NCBI GenBank assembly: GCA_963669285.2
Contig: CAXXSI010000022.1
Coordinates: 744,001-808,000 of the forward strand
DNA from: JAWKWH01 sp963669285
GTDB lineage: Bacteria; Pseudomonadota; Alphaproteobacteria; Rhizobiales; Rhizobiaceae
Reading direction: 5' to 3'
Length of the DNA stretch: 64,000 bases
In this document: positions 27,317-36,260 of the stretch, one piece after another
Layout of the letters: each line of letters begins with the position of its first letter
Position numbering within the stretch: the first letter of the stretch is position 1
The notes under the pieces: generated by a model
What the model saw: only the letters and a program-made list of their open reading frames with translations
Told to the model about the DNA's origin: nothing
Databases searched by the model: none
Position numbers and translations under genes: made by a program

Positions 27317-27694
27317 ATGGACGCAGTTCAATTATTCGATCTGGCATCGCAGCAGGCGCGTTGGCTTTCCGTGCGGCAGACCGCGGTTGCCAACAATATC
27401 GCGAATGCGAACACTCCTGGCTACAACGCGGTCGATGTAAAACCGTTCAAAAGCATCCTCGACAAGTCCCTGCTTACCCAATCGGTCACCCACCCTTCGC
27501 ATATCAGCACCGGCGGCACGGTGTCCGCCATGACCAAGGTCGAGACAACCAGTCTGGCAGACAATTCGTCCTCGTCGTCGGTCAAGCTGGAGAGGGAACT
27601 GGTCAAGTCGGGCGAGGTTGCACATGCCTATGAGCTGAACACGGCCATCGTCAAGGCGTTCCACAAGATGATCATGATGACAGTGAAGACGTGA
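27317..27694 (+). CDS. flgB: flagellar basal-body rod protein FlgB
   Basis: A 125-residue proximal rod protein with the N-terminal axial motif NNIANANTPGYNAVDV and a C-terminal helix ELNTAIVKAFHKMIMMTVK. ATG 27317 follows GAAGGAG at good distance, so the upstream GTG at 27296 is rejected. It overlaps flgC by four bases and starts the rod series flgB-flgC-fliE-flgG. Confidence 0.92.
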   Translation: MDAVQLFDLASQQARWLSVRQTAVANNIANANTPGYNAVDVKPFKSILDKSLLTQSVTHPSHISTGGTVSAMTKVETTSLADNSSSSSVKLERELVKSGEVAHAYELNTAIVKAFHKMIMMTVKT

Positions 27695-28113
27695 GCATGG
27701 ATCCACTCTCAATGGCACTTAAGGTGGCGGCTTCAGGATTGGACGCGCAGTCCAAGCGGTTGCTCGTCGTATCGGAAAACATGGCCAACGCACAGTCCAC
27801 CGCGACCGCGTCGGGCGGCGAGCCCTATCAGCGCAAGATCGTCTCTTTTGCCAGCGAACTGGATCGGGCAACAGGCGCAACACCGGTCCGTGTTCATGGC
27901 GTATCGCGTGACCATACGGCATTTCCGGTAGAATTCGATCCGGGAAACAAAGCTGCCGACGCGAGCGGCTATGTCAAACTTCCAAATGTGAACGTGCTTG
28001 TCGAAATGGCCGATATGCGGGAAGCCAATCGCTCGTATGAGGCCAATCTGCAGGTGGTCAAACAGGCACGGAAGCTGATTTCGATGACGATCGACATGCT
28101 GAGGGCGGGCTAA
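27691..28113 (+). CDS. flgC: flagellar basal-body rod protein FlgC
   Basis: A 140-residue rod protein with the motif ASGLDAQSKRLLVVSENMAN and the FlgC-type variant AQSTATASGGEPYQRK, and the C-terminal EANRSYEANLQVVKQ. The GTG at 27691 overlaps the flgB stop (GTGA); ATG 27697 is an alternative. Its stop overlaps the fliE start (TAATG). Confidence 0.94.
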   Translation: MSMDPLSMALKVAASGLDAQSKRLLVVSENMANAQSTATASGGEPYQRKIVSFASELDRATGATPVRVHGVSRDHTAFPVEFDPGNKAADASGYVKLPNVNVLVEMADMREANRSYEANLQVVKQARKLISMTIDMLRAG

Positions 28114-28412
28114 TGATCGATCCGGTTCTGCTTTCCGGCATCGTTCGTTCGACGGACATTGCTAAGACCGCGACCCCAGATGTCGCCAAAGCCGGTGGCG
28201 ATTTCAAAGAATTGCTTGCCTCGGTGTCCCGTGCAGCCGTGAGCGATATCGGCGCTGCAGAAAATCTTTCGGTACAGGCGCTCAACGGCGAAACAGATGC
28301 CCGCCAGGTCGTTGATGCGGTGATGAGCGCTGAACGTTCGCTGCAAACCGCAATTGCGATCAGGGACAAGATCGTCACCGCCTATCTTGAAGTCAGTCGT
28401 ATGTCCATCTGA
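28113..28412 (+). CDS. fliE: flagellar hook-basal body protein FliE
   Basis: A 99-residue export-gate/rod adaptor joining the MS ring to the rod. The C-terminal half has the FliE signature DARQVVDAVMSAERSLQTAI and RDKIVTAYLEVSRM. It is short and alpha-helical as expected. Coupled to flgC by a one-base overlap and followed by flgG after 11 bases. Confidence 0.93.
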   Translation: MIDPVLLSGIVRSTDIAKTATPDVAKAGGDFKELLASVSRAAVSDIGAAENLSVQALNGETDARQVVDAVMSAERSLQTAIAIRDKIVTAYLEVSRMSI

Positions 28413-28423
28413 GGAGTCCCGCC

Positions 28424-29212
28424 ATGAAAGCGCTCGCAATTGCCGCAACGGGCATGAATGCCCAGCAAACAAACCTTGAGGTCATTGCCAACAACATCGC
28501 CAATATCAACACGACCGGTTTCAAGCGAGCCCGCGCGGAGTTTTCGGACCTGTTGTACCAGACGGAGCGTCTGCAGGGCGTGCCTAGCCGGGCCAATCAG
28601 AACATTGTGCCGGAAGGCGCGCATATCGGTCTGGGCGTTCGCACCGCGGCGATCAGGAATGTTCACCTGCAAGGAACCCTGTCGACGACCGGCAACCGGT
28701 TCGATCTGGCACTTGTCGGAAACGGATGGTTCCAGATCGATGGCGCTAACGGGGAAACCTTCTACACGCGAGCCGGCGCATTCAACACAAATGCAAACGG
28801 GCAGATCGTCACCGTCGACGGCTTTACCGTCCAGCCGGGAATCAGCGTTCCGGAAAACGCGCTCGAAGTGATCATCTCCGAAACCGGTCAGGTGTTTGCC
28901 CGCATATCCGGCCAGACTGATCTGCAGGATTTGGGTCAGATAACGCTCGCCACATTCGCCAATGATGCGGGCCTCGACCCGCAAGGCGGTAATCTGTTCG
29001 CGGCCACCGAAGCATCCGGTCAGGCGAGTGTTGGTGTTCCGGGCGATCCCGGATTTGCCACGGTGCGGCAGGGATATCTGGAAGCGTCCAATGTCGATCC
29101 CATCAAGGAGATCACCGAGATGATTTCGGCACAGCGCGGATACGAGATGAATTCGAAGGTCATTCAGGCGGCTGACGAGATGGCAGCCGTCGTATCCAAG
29201 AACATAAGATGA
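28424..29212 (+). CDS. flgG: flagellar distal rod protein FlgG
   Basis: A 262-residue distal rod protein, the typical length. The N-terminus has GMNAQQTNLEVIANNIANI and NTTGFKRARAEFSDL; the C-terminus has ASNVDPIKEITEMISAQRGY and YEMNSKVIQAADEM. The ATG follows GAGGAG. The stop overlaps flgA (ATGATG). Confidence 0.95.
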   Translation: MKALAIAATGMNAQQTNLEVIANNIANINTTGFKRARAEFSDLLYQTERLQGVPSRANQNIVPEGAHIGLGVRTAAIRNVHLQGTLSTTGNRFDLALVGNGWFQIDGANGETFYTRAGAFNTNANGQIVTVDGFTVQPGISVPENALEVIISETGQVFARISGQTDLQDLGQITLATFANDAGLDPQGGNLFAATEASGQASVGVPGDPGFATVRQGYLEASNVDPIKEITEMISAQRGYEMNSKVIQAADEMAAVVSKNIR

Positions 29213-29682
29213 TGCAGTTGCTGGCTCAATTATCAAAATGTGCCATTGCTCTGGTTTTCGCATTGGTGTTTGCAGGCCCGGTATCGGCGAATGGTGAACG
29301 GATCGTCATCGTTACGGGTGTTGTCTATCCGGGTCAGGAAATCGTGCCGGAATTGACCAAAGAGGTCACGCTGGTGCGGCCACTTCGTTCAAGGGTGCAG
29401 GTCGCGCGCAAGGCTTCGGATATCATTGGCAAGGTTGCCCGGCGCACGCTTTTACCGCGTCGTGCCATTCCGGTGGCGGCACTAAGGGAAGCTTATGCGG
29501 TTGAAGCCGGAGAGCCGGTGCGAACGGTTTACGTCAGCGGTGGATTGAAGATCGTCATGACGGGCGTGGCGCTGATCTCCGGCGCACCCGGCAAGTCGAT
29601 CCGCGTACGAAATCCGGATAGCGGAAGAATTGTAACCGGCGTCGTCAATCCCGACGGCACGGTGACGGTGGATCCGCTGTGA
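29209..29682 (+). CDS. flgA: P-ring assembly chaperone FlgA
   Basis: A 157-residue periplasmic protein with an N-terminal signal peptide (about residues 1-26, ending PVSA). The SAF domain follows, with LPRRAIPVAALREA and the C-terminal GKSIRVRNPDSGRIVTGVV, characteristic of FlgA. It escorts FlgI to the P ring. It overlaps both flgG and flgI by four bases. Confidence 0.9.
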   Translation: MMQLLAQLSKCAIALVFALVFAGPVSANGERIVIVTGVVYPGQEIVPELTKEVTLVRPLRSRVQVARKASDIIGKVARRTLLPRRAIPVAALREAYAVEAGEPVRTVYVSGGLKIVMTGVALISGAPGKSIRVRNPDSGRIVTGVVNPDGTVTVDPL

Positions 29683-30776
29683 TGCGCATGGCGCTTTTCA
29701 TCTTTTTCGCAGCGCTCAGCCTGTCGCAGGCGATGGCTGCGTCGCGGGTCAAGGACATCGCGACATTGCAAAGTGTCCGCGACAATCAATTGCTCGGATA
29801 CGGATTGGTGATCGGATTGCAGGGAAGCGGGGACAGCCTGAGAAACTCCGCATTCACCGAGCAATCGGTCAGAGCGATGCTGGAAAGCCTGGGAATTGCC
29901 AGTGAGGGTGTTGCGCGCTCCAAGAACATTGCTGCTGTCATCGTGACGGGAAATCTGCCACCGTTTGCGCGTGCCGGTGCTCGTGTTGACATAAACGTCT
30001 CTTCACTCGGCGATGCCACTTCGTTGGCAGGCGGCACGCTCGTCATGACGCCGTTGCGCGGCGCTGACGGCGAGATATATGCGGTCGGACAGGGTGCTGT
30101 ATCGGTGTCGGGCTTCTATGCCCAGGGTGAAGCCGAAACATTGACGCAGGGCGTGCCGACCTCGGGCAGAATTCCCGGCGGGGCGATCGTTGAACGCGAG
30201 GTGGAGGCAAGGCTGCGCGATCAGGACCGGTTTGTGCTGCAGCTGCGCAATCCCGACTTCTCGACATCGATTGCGGTCACCGATGCCATCAACCAGTTTA
30301 CGCAAGGCCGCTACGGCGCCCGTTTTGCGGTCGAGCAGGATTCGAGATCCATAGCCATCACCAAACCGAAGAAGGTTTCGGCCGCGCGTTTCTTCGCCGA
30401 GATCGAACGCCTGGTCGTCGAAACCGACATGGTCGCACGCGTGGTCATGGATGAGCGTTCAGGCACGGTAGTGATCGGCCAGGATGTCAGGATTTCGACG
30501 GTGGCGATCAGCCATGGAACGCTGACGGTCAGGGTCACCGAATTGCCCGAGGTCGTGCAACCGCTGCCGTTTTCGCGCGGCGAGACGGCTATTCAGGATG
30601 CAACGGTAATCACCGCCGAAGAGGAAGGGGGGCAGGTTTCGATGATTGAGGGATCCAGCCTGCAATCGCTCGTCGAGGGACTTAATCGTCTCGGCGTGAA
30701 ACCGACCGACATCATATCAATCCTGCAAGCGATCAAGACGGCGGGCGCTTTGCAGGCAGAACTGGTTTTGCAATGA
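29679..30776 (+). CDS. flgI: flagellar P-ring protein FlgI
   Basis: A 365-residue periplasmic ring protein with a signal peptide (MRMALFIFFAALSLSQAMA) and the strongly conserved mature start SRVKDIATLQSVRDNQLLGY. Other family motifs include KNIAAVIVTGNLPPFARAG and LVEGLNRLGVKPTDIISILQ. It forms the peptidoglycan-level bushing around the rod. The start overlaps flgA and the stop overlaps motE (ATGA). Confidence 0.96.
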   Translation: MMRMALFIFFAALSLSQAMAASRVKDIATLQSVRDNQLLGYGLVIGLQGSGDSLRNSAFTEQSVRAMLESLGIASEGVARSKNIAAVIVTGNLPPFARAGARVDINVSSLGDATSLAGGTLVMTPLRGADGEIYAVGQGAVSVSGFYAQGEAETLTQGVPTSGRIPGGAIVEREVEARLRDQDRFVLQLRNPDFSTSIAVTDAINQFTQGRYGARFAVEQDSRSIAITKPKKVSAARFFAEIERLVVETDMVARVVMDERSGTVVIGQDVRISTVAISHGTLTVRVTELPEVVQPLPFSRGETAIQDATVITAEEEGGQVSMIEGSSLQSLVEGLNRLGVKPTDIISILQAIKTAGALQAELVLQ

Positions 30777-31317
30777 AACACCGTAGATCTTACCGCGGCC
30801 GCGGCAAATATGTTCTGGTTGGTTTGGTGGTCATGTCGGCAACGCTTGCCCAGGCACCTTCTCCAAGTGGTGCGACCGATCAGGGTGCGACCGAAATCAG
30901 ATCGGTTACCGCTTCGCCGGCGAGAGATGATGTTCACGAGTTTTGCGCCAACATTGCCGACGATGCGAAGGACCTGAGATACGCCAAGAAGGCCTCCGAG
31001 CTTCGGACGCTGCAGGATGAGGTCGAGGCGCGCATCGAGGTGCTTGAAGAAAAGAACCGCGAGTTCGAAGCCTGGATCGAGCGGCGCAATGAGTTCCAAC
31101 GCAGAGCGCAGGACAGTCTTGTCGAGATCTATTCCAAGATGCGGCCGGATGCTGCCGCAGCGCGTCTCGAATTGCTTGGCGCTAATCTTGCCGCCGTCAT
31201 ACTCATGAAGTTGTCGGCCCGGCAGGCCGGAGTGATCCTGAACGAAATGGACGCAAAGAAAGCCGCCCTTGTGACCGGATCATCTCGGCTGCCGGGCAGA
31301 GGAGGGATCCGGCGTGA
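30773..31317 (+). CDS. motE: MotE, periplasmic chaperone of MotC, with a C-terminal frameshift
   Basis: A secreted coiled-coil protein that in rhizobia stabilises MotC. It has an N-terminal hydrophobic signal, a coiled-coil (about 75-125) and the MotE/MgtE N domain-like motif LGANLAAVILMKLSARQAGVI. As read, the frame continues to 31399 with a foreign tail. Restoring one missing base near 31277 gives the expected ending IISAAGQRRDPA and a TGA at 31315-31317 that overlaps the flgH GTG start (GTGA), matching the operon's other junctions. The lesion affects only the last dozen residues, so the product might still work. Confidence 0.8.
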
Positions 31318-32021
31318 AATTGGCTCCTGCGCTGACAATTGCACTGCTGACGATGTATGGCTGCAGTACGCCGATCTCGGATATTGGCCGGCCGCCTAGT
31401 TTTTCGGACGTCGACAGCGGTTCTGGTCGCGAGGGACTCGGACCCGACTATTTCCCCAAAGCACCGCCTAAGCCGGTGCACCGTTATTCGCTGTGGGATG
31501 ATCGCAGAAGCAATCTGTTCACCGACCGCAGAGCGTTGTCGGACGGCGATATTCTTACCGTGTTCATAGAGATTCAGGACAAGGCCCGGCTGCGCAACGA
31601 GTCGGATCGCTCGCGCACCGCTAACAAGGGCATCGGAGTGGCTGGAGAGTACGAAATGACCGGCATTACCGGAAAAGCCGGATCGGCGTCGGCATCCGTT
31701 AATTCCGACACGGATTTCGAAGGGGCCGGTTCGACGGTGCGGTCGGAAACCATCAGTCTTTCTATCGCGGCAATGGTGACTGCGGTGCTGCCCAACGGCA
31801 ATCTCATCATTAGGGGATCGCAGGAAGTGCGGGTCAATTCGGAGCTTCGGGTTCTCAACATCACCGGGATTGTGAGGCCGACCGATATTGGGCCGGACAA
31901 TTCGATCTCCTACGAGCGCATCGCTGAAGCGAGGATATCCTATGGCGGGAGAGGACGCATATCGGAAGTGCAAGAGCCGCCCTATGGCCAGCAGATCCTC
32001 GACAGGTTCCTACCCTTCTAA
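31314..32021 (+). CDS. flgH: flagellar L-ring lipoprotein FlgH
   Basis: A 235-residue outer-membrane ring lipoprotein. The signal peptide ends in a lipobox-like MYGC with Cys17 as the lipidation site. Family motifs are FTDRRALSDGDILTVFIEIQ and, near the end, LRVLNITGIVRPTDIGPDN and ISYGGRGRISEVQ. The start is GTG at 31314, coupled to the restored motE stop. fliL begins 18 bases later. Confidence 0.94.
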   Translation: MKLAPALTIALLTMYGCSTPISDIGRPPSFSDVDSGSGREGLGPDYFPKAPPKPVHRYSLWDDRRSNLFTDRRALSDGDILTVFIEIQDKARLRNESDRSRTANKGIGVAGEYEMTGITGKAGSASASVNSDTDFEGAGSTVRSETISLSIAAMVTAVLPNGNLIIRGSQEVRVNSELRVLNITGIVRPTDIGPDNSISYERIAEARISYGGRGRISEVQEPPYGQQILDRFLPF

Positions 32022-32039
32022 ACGACAAGGCTGACGCAC

Positions 32040-32600
32040 ATGGAGAACGTTGAGGAAAGCAAATCAGCCAAGCCTTCCATGGTGTCGCAAATCGCCGTGC
32101 TCGGTCTGTCGACGTTGATCGCGCTTGGCGGCGGATGGGGATTTGGAACATTTGTGCTGGGCGATAAATCCAGCGTTGCCTCAGGCTCCACGGATACCGA
32201 AGCCACCGCCGATGCGGACGGGAGGAACGCAGACAATTCAGGTCATGGCGATACTGCCGCGGATTCGGCTGGAAAAGACATGAACACCGAGGGCGTGGAA
32301 GTCGAGAAGATTGCTGCCGGAGAAGCGGTGCCGCTTGATCCGATTGTGGCAAATCTCGCGTCGCCTCGTGATACCTGGGTTCGATTGGAGCTGTCGGTTC
32401 TGTTCGGCTCGACACCGGAGATCGAGACGGTCAACGCAATCCATCAGGATATTCTTGCATACGTAAAGACGGTGAAACTTCACCAGGTCGATGGTCCAAG
32501 CGGATACATGCACCTGAAATCCGATTTACGGGACTTGGTTGAGGTTCGAAGCGGGGGCGAGGCACGGGATATTCTGATCCGTGCTCTTTTGTTCGAATGA
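32040..32600 (+). CDS. fliL: flagellar basal body-associated protein FliL
   Basis: A 186-residue inner-membrane protein that surrounds the stator. One N-terminal membrane segment (about residues 17-36) is followed by an acidic linker and the periplasmic FliL domain with TWVRLELSVLF and a C-terminal DLRDLVEVRSGGEARDILI. The ATG is 18 bases after flgH and the stop overlaps fliP by four bases. Confidence 0.9.
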   Translation: MENVEESKSAKPSMVSQIAVLGLSTLIALGGGWGFGTFVLGDKSSVASGSTDTEATADADGRNADNSGHGDTAADSAGKDMNTEGVEVEKIAAGEAVPLDPIVANLASPRDTWVRLELSVLFGSTPEIETVNAIHQDILAYVKTVKLHQVDGPSGYMHLKSDLRDLVEVRSGGEARDILIRALLFE

Positions 32601-33334
32601 GAAAGCTAGCTGCAGCCCTGTTTTTGTTGTTGGCTTTTGCCGGCTCATCCCAGTCCCAGGAGGTGGACATCTCCAATCTCGTGGCGGGGGCGGATGGCCA
32701 GACGACAGGTTACATCATCCAGCTCTTCGGGCTTTTGACCGTCCTGGCGATCGCGCCGGGACTGTTGATCACCGTTACCAGCTTCACGCGCTTCATCGTT
32801 GCGTTTTCCATTCTGCGAACCGGAATTGGTTTGCAGACAACCCCGGCTAACCTGATCTTGATCAGCCTGGCTTTGTTCATGACGTTTTACGTAATGGCGC
32901 CGGTTTTCGAACGGGCCTGGGCGAGTGGCATGCAACCGCTGATGAATGACGAGATAAACCAGGAAGAAGCTCTGGAACGCATAGCTGAACCGTTTCGTGG
33001 TTTTATGCTGAGCAATGTGCGCGAAAAGGACCTGAAGCTGTTTGTCGATCTGGCCAGGGACCGCGGTCAGGAATTGTCGGCACAGGATCCCGTCGAGTTT
33101 CACATCCTGGTACCGGCATTCATGATCTCTGAAATACGCCGCGGTTTTGAGATCGGCTTTCTCGTCGTGCTTCCGTTCCTGATCATCGATCTGATTGTCG
33201 CGACCGTGACCATGGCGATGGGCATGATGATGCTACCGCCAACGGTTATCGCGCTGCCGTTCAAGATACTGTTCTTCATCCTGATTGACGGTTGGAACCT
33301 GCTTGTCGGCAGCATGATCAGATCGTTCTTGTAG
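32597..33334 (+). CDS. fliP: flagellar export gate protein FliP
   Basis: A 245-residue export gate subunit. It has a cleavable signal (about residues 1-20), the motif TSFTRFIVAFSILRTGIGLQ, and the family's two C-terminal helices with EIRRGFEIGFLVVLPFLIID and MGMMMLPPTVIALPFKILFF. FliP forms the FliPQR pore. It ends the run of overlapping genes; a 210-base gap with the flagellin promoter follows. Confidence 0.96.
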   Translation: MRKLAAALFLLLAFAGSSQSQEVDISNLVAGADGQTTGYIIQLFGLLTVLAIAPGLLITVTSFTRFIVAFSILRTGIGLQTTPANLILISLALFMTFYVMAPVFERAWASGMQPLMNDEINQEEALERIAEPFRGFMLSNVREKDLKLFVDLARDRGQELSAQDPVEFHILVPAFMISEIRRGFEIGFLVVLPFLIIDLIVATVTMAMGMMMLPPTVIALPFKILFFILIDGWNLLVGSMIRSFL

Positions 33335-33545
33335 CAAACCGGAACGACCGCCGTCGCATACGGTAACCAATTGCTAACCCTGTTTGCAGGACAGCGACCG
33401 GTCATTTCATACTAAATTAGGCTTCTTCGCGCATAAGTTTCGCCCGACGGTGGGTTGTCTACACGACGAATGGCATGATGCCGAACTACCGTACCGGACG
33501 AACCGGTATGTCCCTAAAGTTTGCGTATTGTACAAGGGGACAAGT

Positions 33546-34466
33546 ATGTCCAGTATTATGACCAACGTGTCGGCAATGACCGCACTGAAATCCCTCCAGA
33601 ACACCAACCGGGCTCTGGAAACCACCCAGCAAAGAATTTCGACCGGACTGCGTGTCTCCGAAGCGAAAGACAATGCGGCCTACTGGTCGATCGCGACGAC
33701 CATGCGTTCCGACAACAACGCGCTGTCGACCGTGCAGGATGCGCTCGGCCTTGGCTCGGCGAAGGTTGATGTTGCCTACACAGCGATCAACAGTTCGATC
33801 GAGGTTGTGGACGAGATCAAGGCGAAGCTGGTTGCGGCGCGCGAGCCAGGCGTTGATCGCTCGAAGATCCAAAGTGAGATCACCGAACTTCAGGCACAGC
33901 TGACAAGCATCGCCACATCGGCCAGCTTCAGCGGTGAAAACTGGCTGTCGGTTGACTCAAGTGCGGCTGGCTATACAGCGACGAAATCGATCGTGGCATC
34001 GTTCACGCGTGCTTCTGATGGTTCGGTTTCCGTCGGCACGATCAACATCGACATCACGTCGACAGAGCTGTTTGACGCCAACGACCAGTCAGGCATTCTG
34101 GACAGCACGTTCACGACCACCGGTGCCGGTGCGGTCACGGTTTCCGTTTCCAATCTTGATATCACGGCTGCGAACATCGACGATACAGACATCGATGACA
34201 TGATCTCGAATGTCGACACCGCCTTTTCATCCATGGCGACGGCGGCTTCCGATCTCGGTGCTGCGAGCAAGCGTGTCTCGCTTCAGGCAGACTTCGTCAG
34301 CAATCTGATGGACGCGATTGATCGCGGTGTCGGCCAGCTGGTTGACGCGGACATGAATGAGGAGTCGACCCGGTTGCAGGCCCTTCAGGTCCAGCAGCAA
34401 CTTGGTATCCAGGCACTGTCGATCGCTAATGCGGGCGCACAGTCGATCCTGTCACTGTTCCGGTAA
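33546..34466 (+). CDS. flagellin (first copy)
   Basis: A 306-residue flagellin composed almost entirely of the D0/D1 core, as in rhizobia. The N-terminal domain has MTALKSLQNTNRALETTQQR and ISTGLRVSEAKDNAAYWSIA; the C-terminal domain has RLQALQVQQQLGIQALSIAN and AQSILSLFR. The start is ATG 33546 after AAGGGGAC; an upstream in-frame ATG at 33384 lies in promoter sequence. A close paralogue is encoded at 53373. It is secreted and polymerises into the filament. Confidence 0.95.
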   Translation: MSSIMTNVSAMTALKSLQNTNRALETTQQRISTGLRVSEAKDNAAYWSIATTMRSDNNALSTVQDALGLGSAKVDVAYTAINSSIEVVDEIKAKLVAAREPGVDRSKIQSEITELQAQLTSIATSASFSGENWLSVDSSAAGYTATKSIVASFTRASDGSVSVGTINIDITSTELFDANDQSGILDSTFTTTGAGAVTVSVSNLDITAANIDDTDIDDMISNVDTAFSSMATAASDLGAASKRVSLQADFVSNLMDAIDRGVGQLVDADMNEESTRLQALQVQQQLGIQALSIANAGAQSILSLFR

Positions 34467-34604
34467 TTTCCGGATACATGTATCCAACGTTGGGCCGCTC
34501 TTCGGAGCGGCCCGATTTGTTTACACTTTTGAAACACTTACAAACAATTTCACACAAGCTTCGACGCGTATCCTGACTTCCGTCACATTGTGGGAGCGGA
34601 ACGC

Positions 34605-36260
34605 GTGTCGGATCAGTTGCAGCTAGTTTATTCAAACCTTGCCGCGTTGGGAGCAAAGCGGCTGTTCGCTTTGGCCGCGGTCGCGCTTGCCGTTTTGGCC
34701 ATTGTCGGTGGCTCGGCATTCTATCTCAACCGTCCCGCCTATGAGACGCTTTATGTCGGCCTCGAACGCGGTGATGTGAGCAGGATCGGTGTGGTGCTTG
34801 GCGACGCCGGCGTGCCATACGATGTCGACAGCAGCGGTACATCCGTTCTGGTTCCGGTAGGCGGTTCGAGCACTGCAAGAATGATCCTCGCCGAAAAGGG
34901 GCTGCCGACAAGTTCCGGCGCCGGATACGAGCTGTTCGACAATCTGGGATCGCTTGGCCTCACTTCCTTTATGCAGGAAGTTACTCGGGTCAGGGCCCTG
35001 GAGGGAGAAATCGCCCGCTCGATTCAGACGATTAATGGCGTGAAGGCTGCCAGAGTACATATCGTCATGTCGGAATCGGGGAGTTTTCGCCGAGAAGAGC
35101 GCAAACCCACCGCCTCTGTGATCGTCAAAACCAACGGCGCCAACGACACCCGTATCGCCTATTCGATACGGCATCTGGTGGCGGCTGCGGTTCCAAGTCT
35201 TGCGTCGGAAAACGTGACTGTGCTCGATGCCAGCGGCAAGTTGATGGCTGCCGGCGAGGATCCGCTGAGCAACATGCTGACCAGCAACATGAGCATCGAG
35301 CACATGATCGAGAAACAGATCGGCGAGAATATCCGCCGGGCGCTGACCCCGTATCTTGGTCCAGACAATTTCCGAACAAGCATCCGCGCCGATATCAACA
35401 CCGACAGGAAACAGATCGAGGAGACCATCTTCGATCCGGATTCGCGGATTGAACGTTCGGTCCAGGTGGTCAAAACAGAAGAAAGTGCAAGCCAGGAAGG
35501 CGGCGGCGCAGAACCCGTTACGGTCGAACAGGCTTTGCCGGGAGAGGAAGAGGAAGCCGGCGCCGGACCACAATCCTCGGAGAATCGCGAGCGTCGCGAA
35601 GAGACCACCAACTACGAGCTGAGCTCGAAGAAAATCGCGACCGTCAGCAGCGGCTACACGGTGGAGAAGATGTCCATTGCGGTGGTCATCAACCGAGCTC
35701 GTCTGCTTACGACCCTGGGCAGCGGTGCAACTGACGCTCAGATTGCCGAAAGCATCTCGGAAATTAGAAACGTCGTGGCCACGACCGCGGGTCTCGACGA
35801 AACACGCGGTGACGCCATCAACATCACTGCCGTGGAGTTTCTGGAAGCGGAAAAGGTCGAGCCGCTGGCAGCGGGCGGCTTTCTGTCAACAGCGGGACGT
35901 CACGTGGGAACCGCCATCAACGCATTGGCATTTGTTGTGGTCTCTCTGCTGGTTTTGTTCCTCGGCGTTAAGCCGCTCATCAAGGCGATCAATGAAATTC
36001 CCGGCCAGCAAAAGGGGATGGGTAATGTCGGCGCAACGGCGGCGGCGGAAAGCCTGCCGGGTGAAGCCGATATGGCCGAGATCGCATCTGATGACGCCGC
36101 CGCACCGCTCAAGCTGCCACCGGGAATCGAAGAAGAAACCGACGATTTGCTATCCCGCATGAAGCAAATGCCACAGGAGCGTCTGGAGGCGATCGTTGAT
36201 CTTGACGAAGAACGGAGCGCTCAGGTGTTGCGCAATTGGGCCTTTGAGGCGGCAGCATAA
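34605..36260 (+). CDS. fliF: flagellar MS-ring protein FliF
   Basis: A 551-residue MS-ring subunit with two membrane segments (about 21-41 and 430-455). The ring-building motifs LYVGLERGDVSRIG and ALEGEIARSIQTINGVKAAR are near the N-terminus. The C-terminal cytoplasmic tail (MKQMPQERLEAIVDLDEERS) binds FliG. GTG 34605 is preferred since GGGAG lies eight bases upstream; GTG 34590 is in frame. In the Sinorhizobium-type arrangement I recall, fliF precedes visNR; here it is between a flagellin and the fliH-like gene. Confidence 0.94.
   Translation: MSDQLQLVYSNLAALGAKRLFALAAVALAVLAIVGGSAFYLNRPAYETLYVGLERGDVSRIGVVLGDAGVPYDVDSSGTSVLVPVGGSSTARMILAEKGLPTSSGAGYELFDNLGSLGLTSFMQEVTRVRALEGEIARSIQTINGVKAARVHIVMSESGSFRREERKPTASVIVKTNGANDTRIAYSIRHLVAAAVPSLASENVTVLDASGKLMAAGEDPLSNMLTSNMSIEHMIEKQIGENIRRALTPYLGPDNFRTSIRADINTDRKQIEETIFDPDSRIERSVQVVKTEESASQEGGGAEPVTVEQALPGEEEEAGAGPQSSENRERREETTNYELSSKKIATVSSGYTVEKMSIAVVINRARLLTTLGSGATDAQIAESISEIRNVVATTAGLDETRGDAINITAVEFLEAEKVEPLAAGGFLSTAGRHVGTAINALAFVVVSLLVLFLGVKPLIKAINEIPGQQKGMGNVGATAAAESLPGEADMAEIASDDAAAPLKLPPGIEEETDDLLSRMKQMPQERLEAIVDLDEERSAQVLRNWAFEAAA

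Noticed and set aside
34632..35573. 313-residue minus-strand open frame
   Set aside because: Antisense shadow of fliF.
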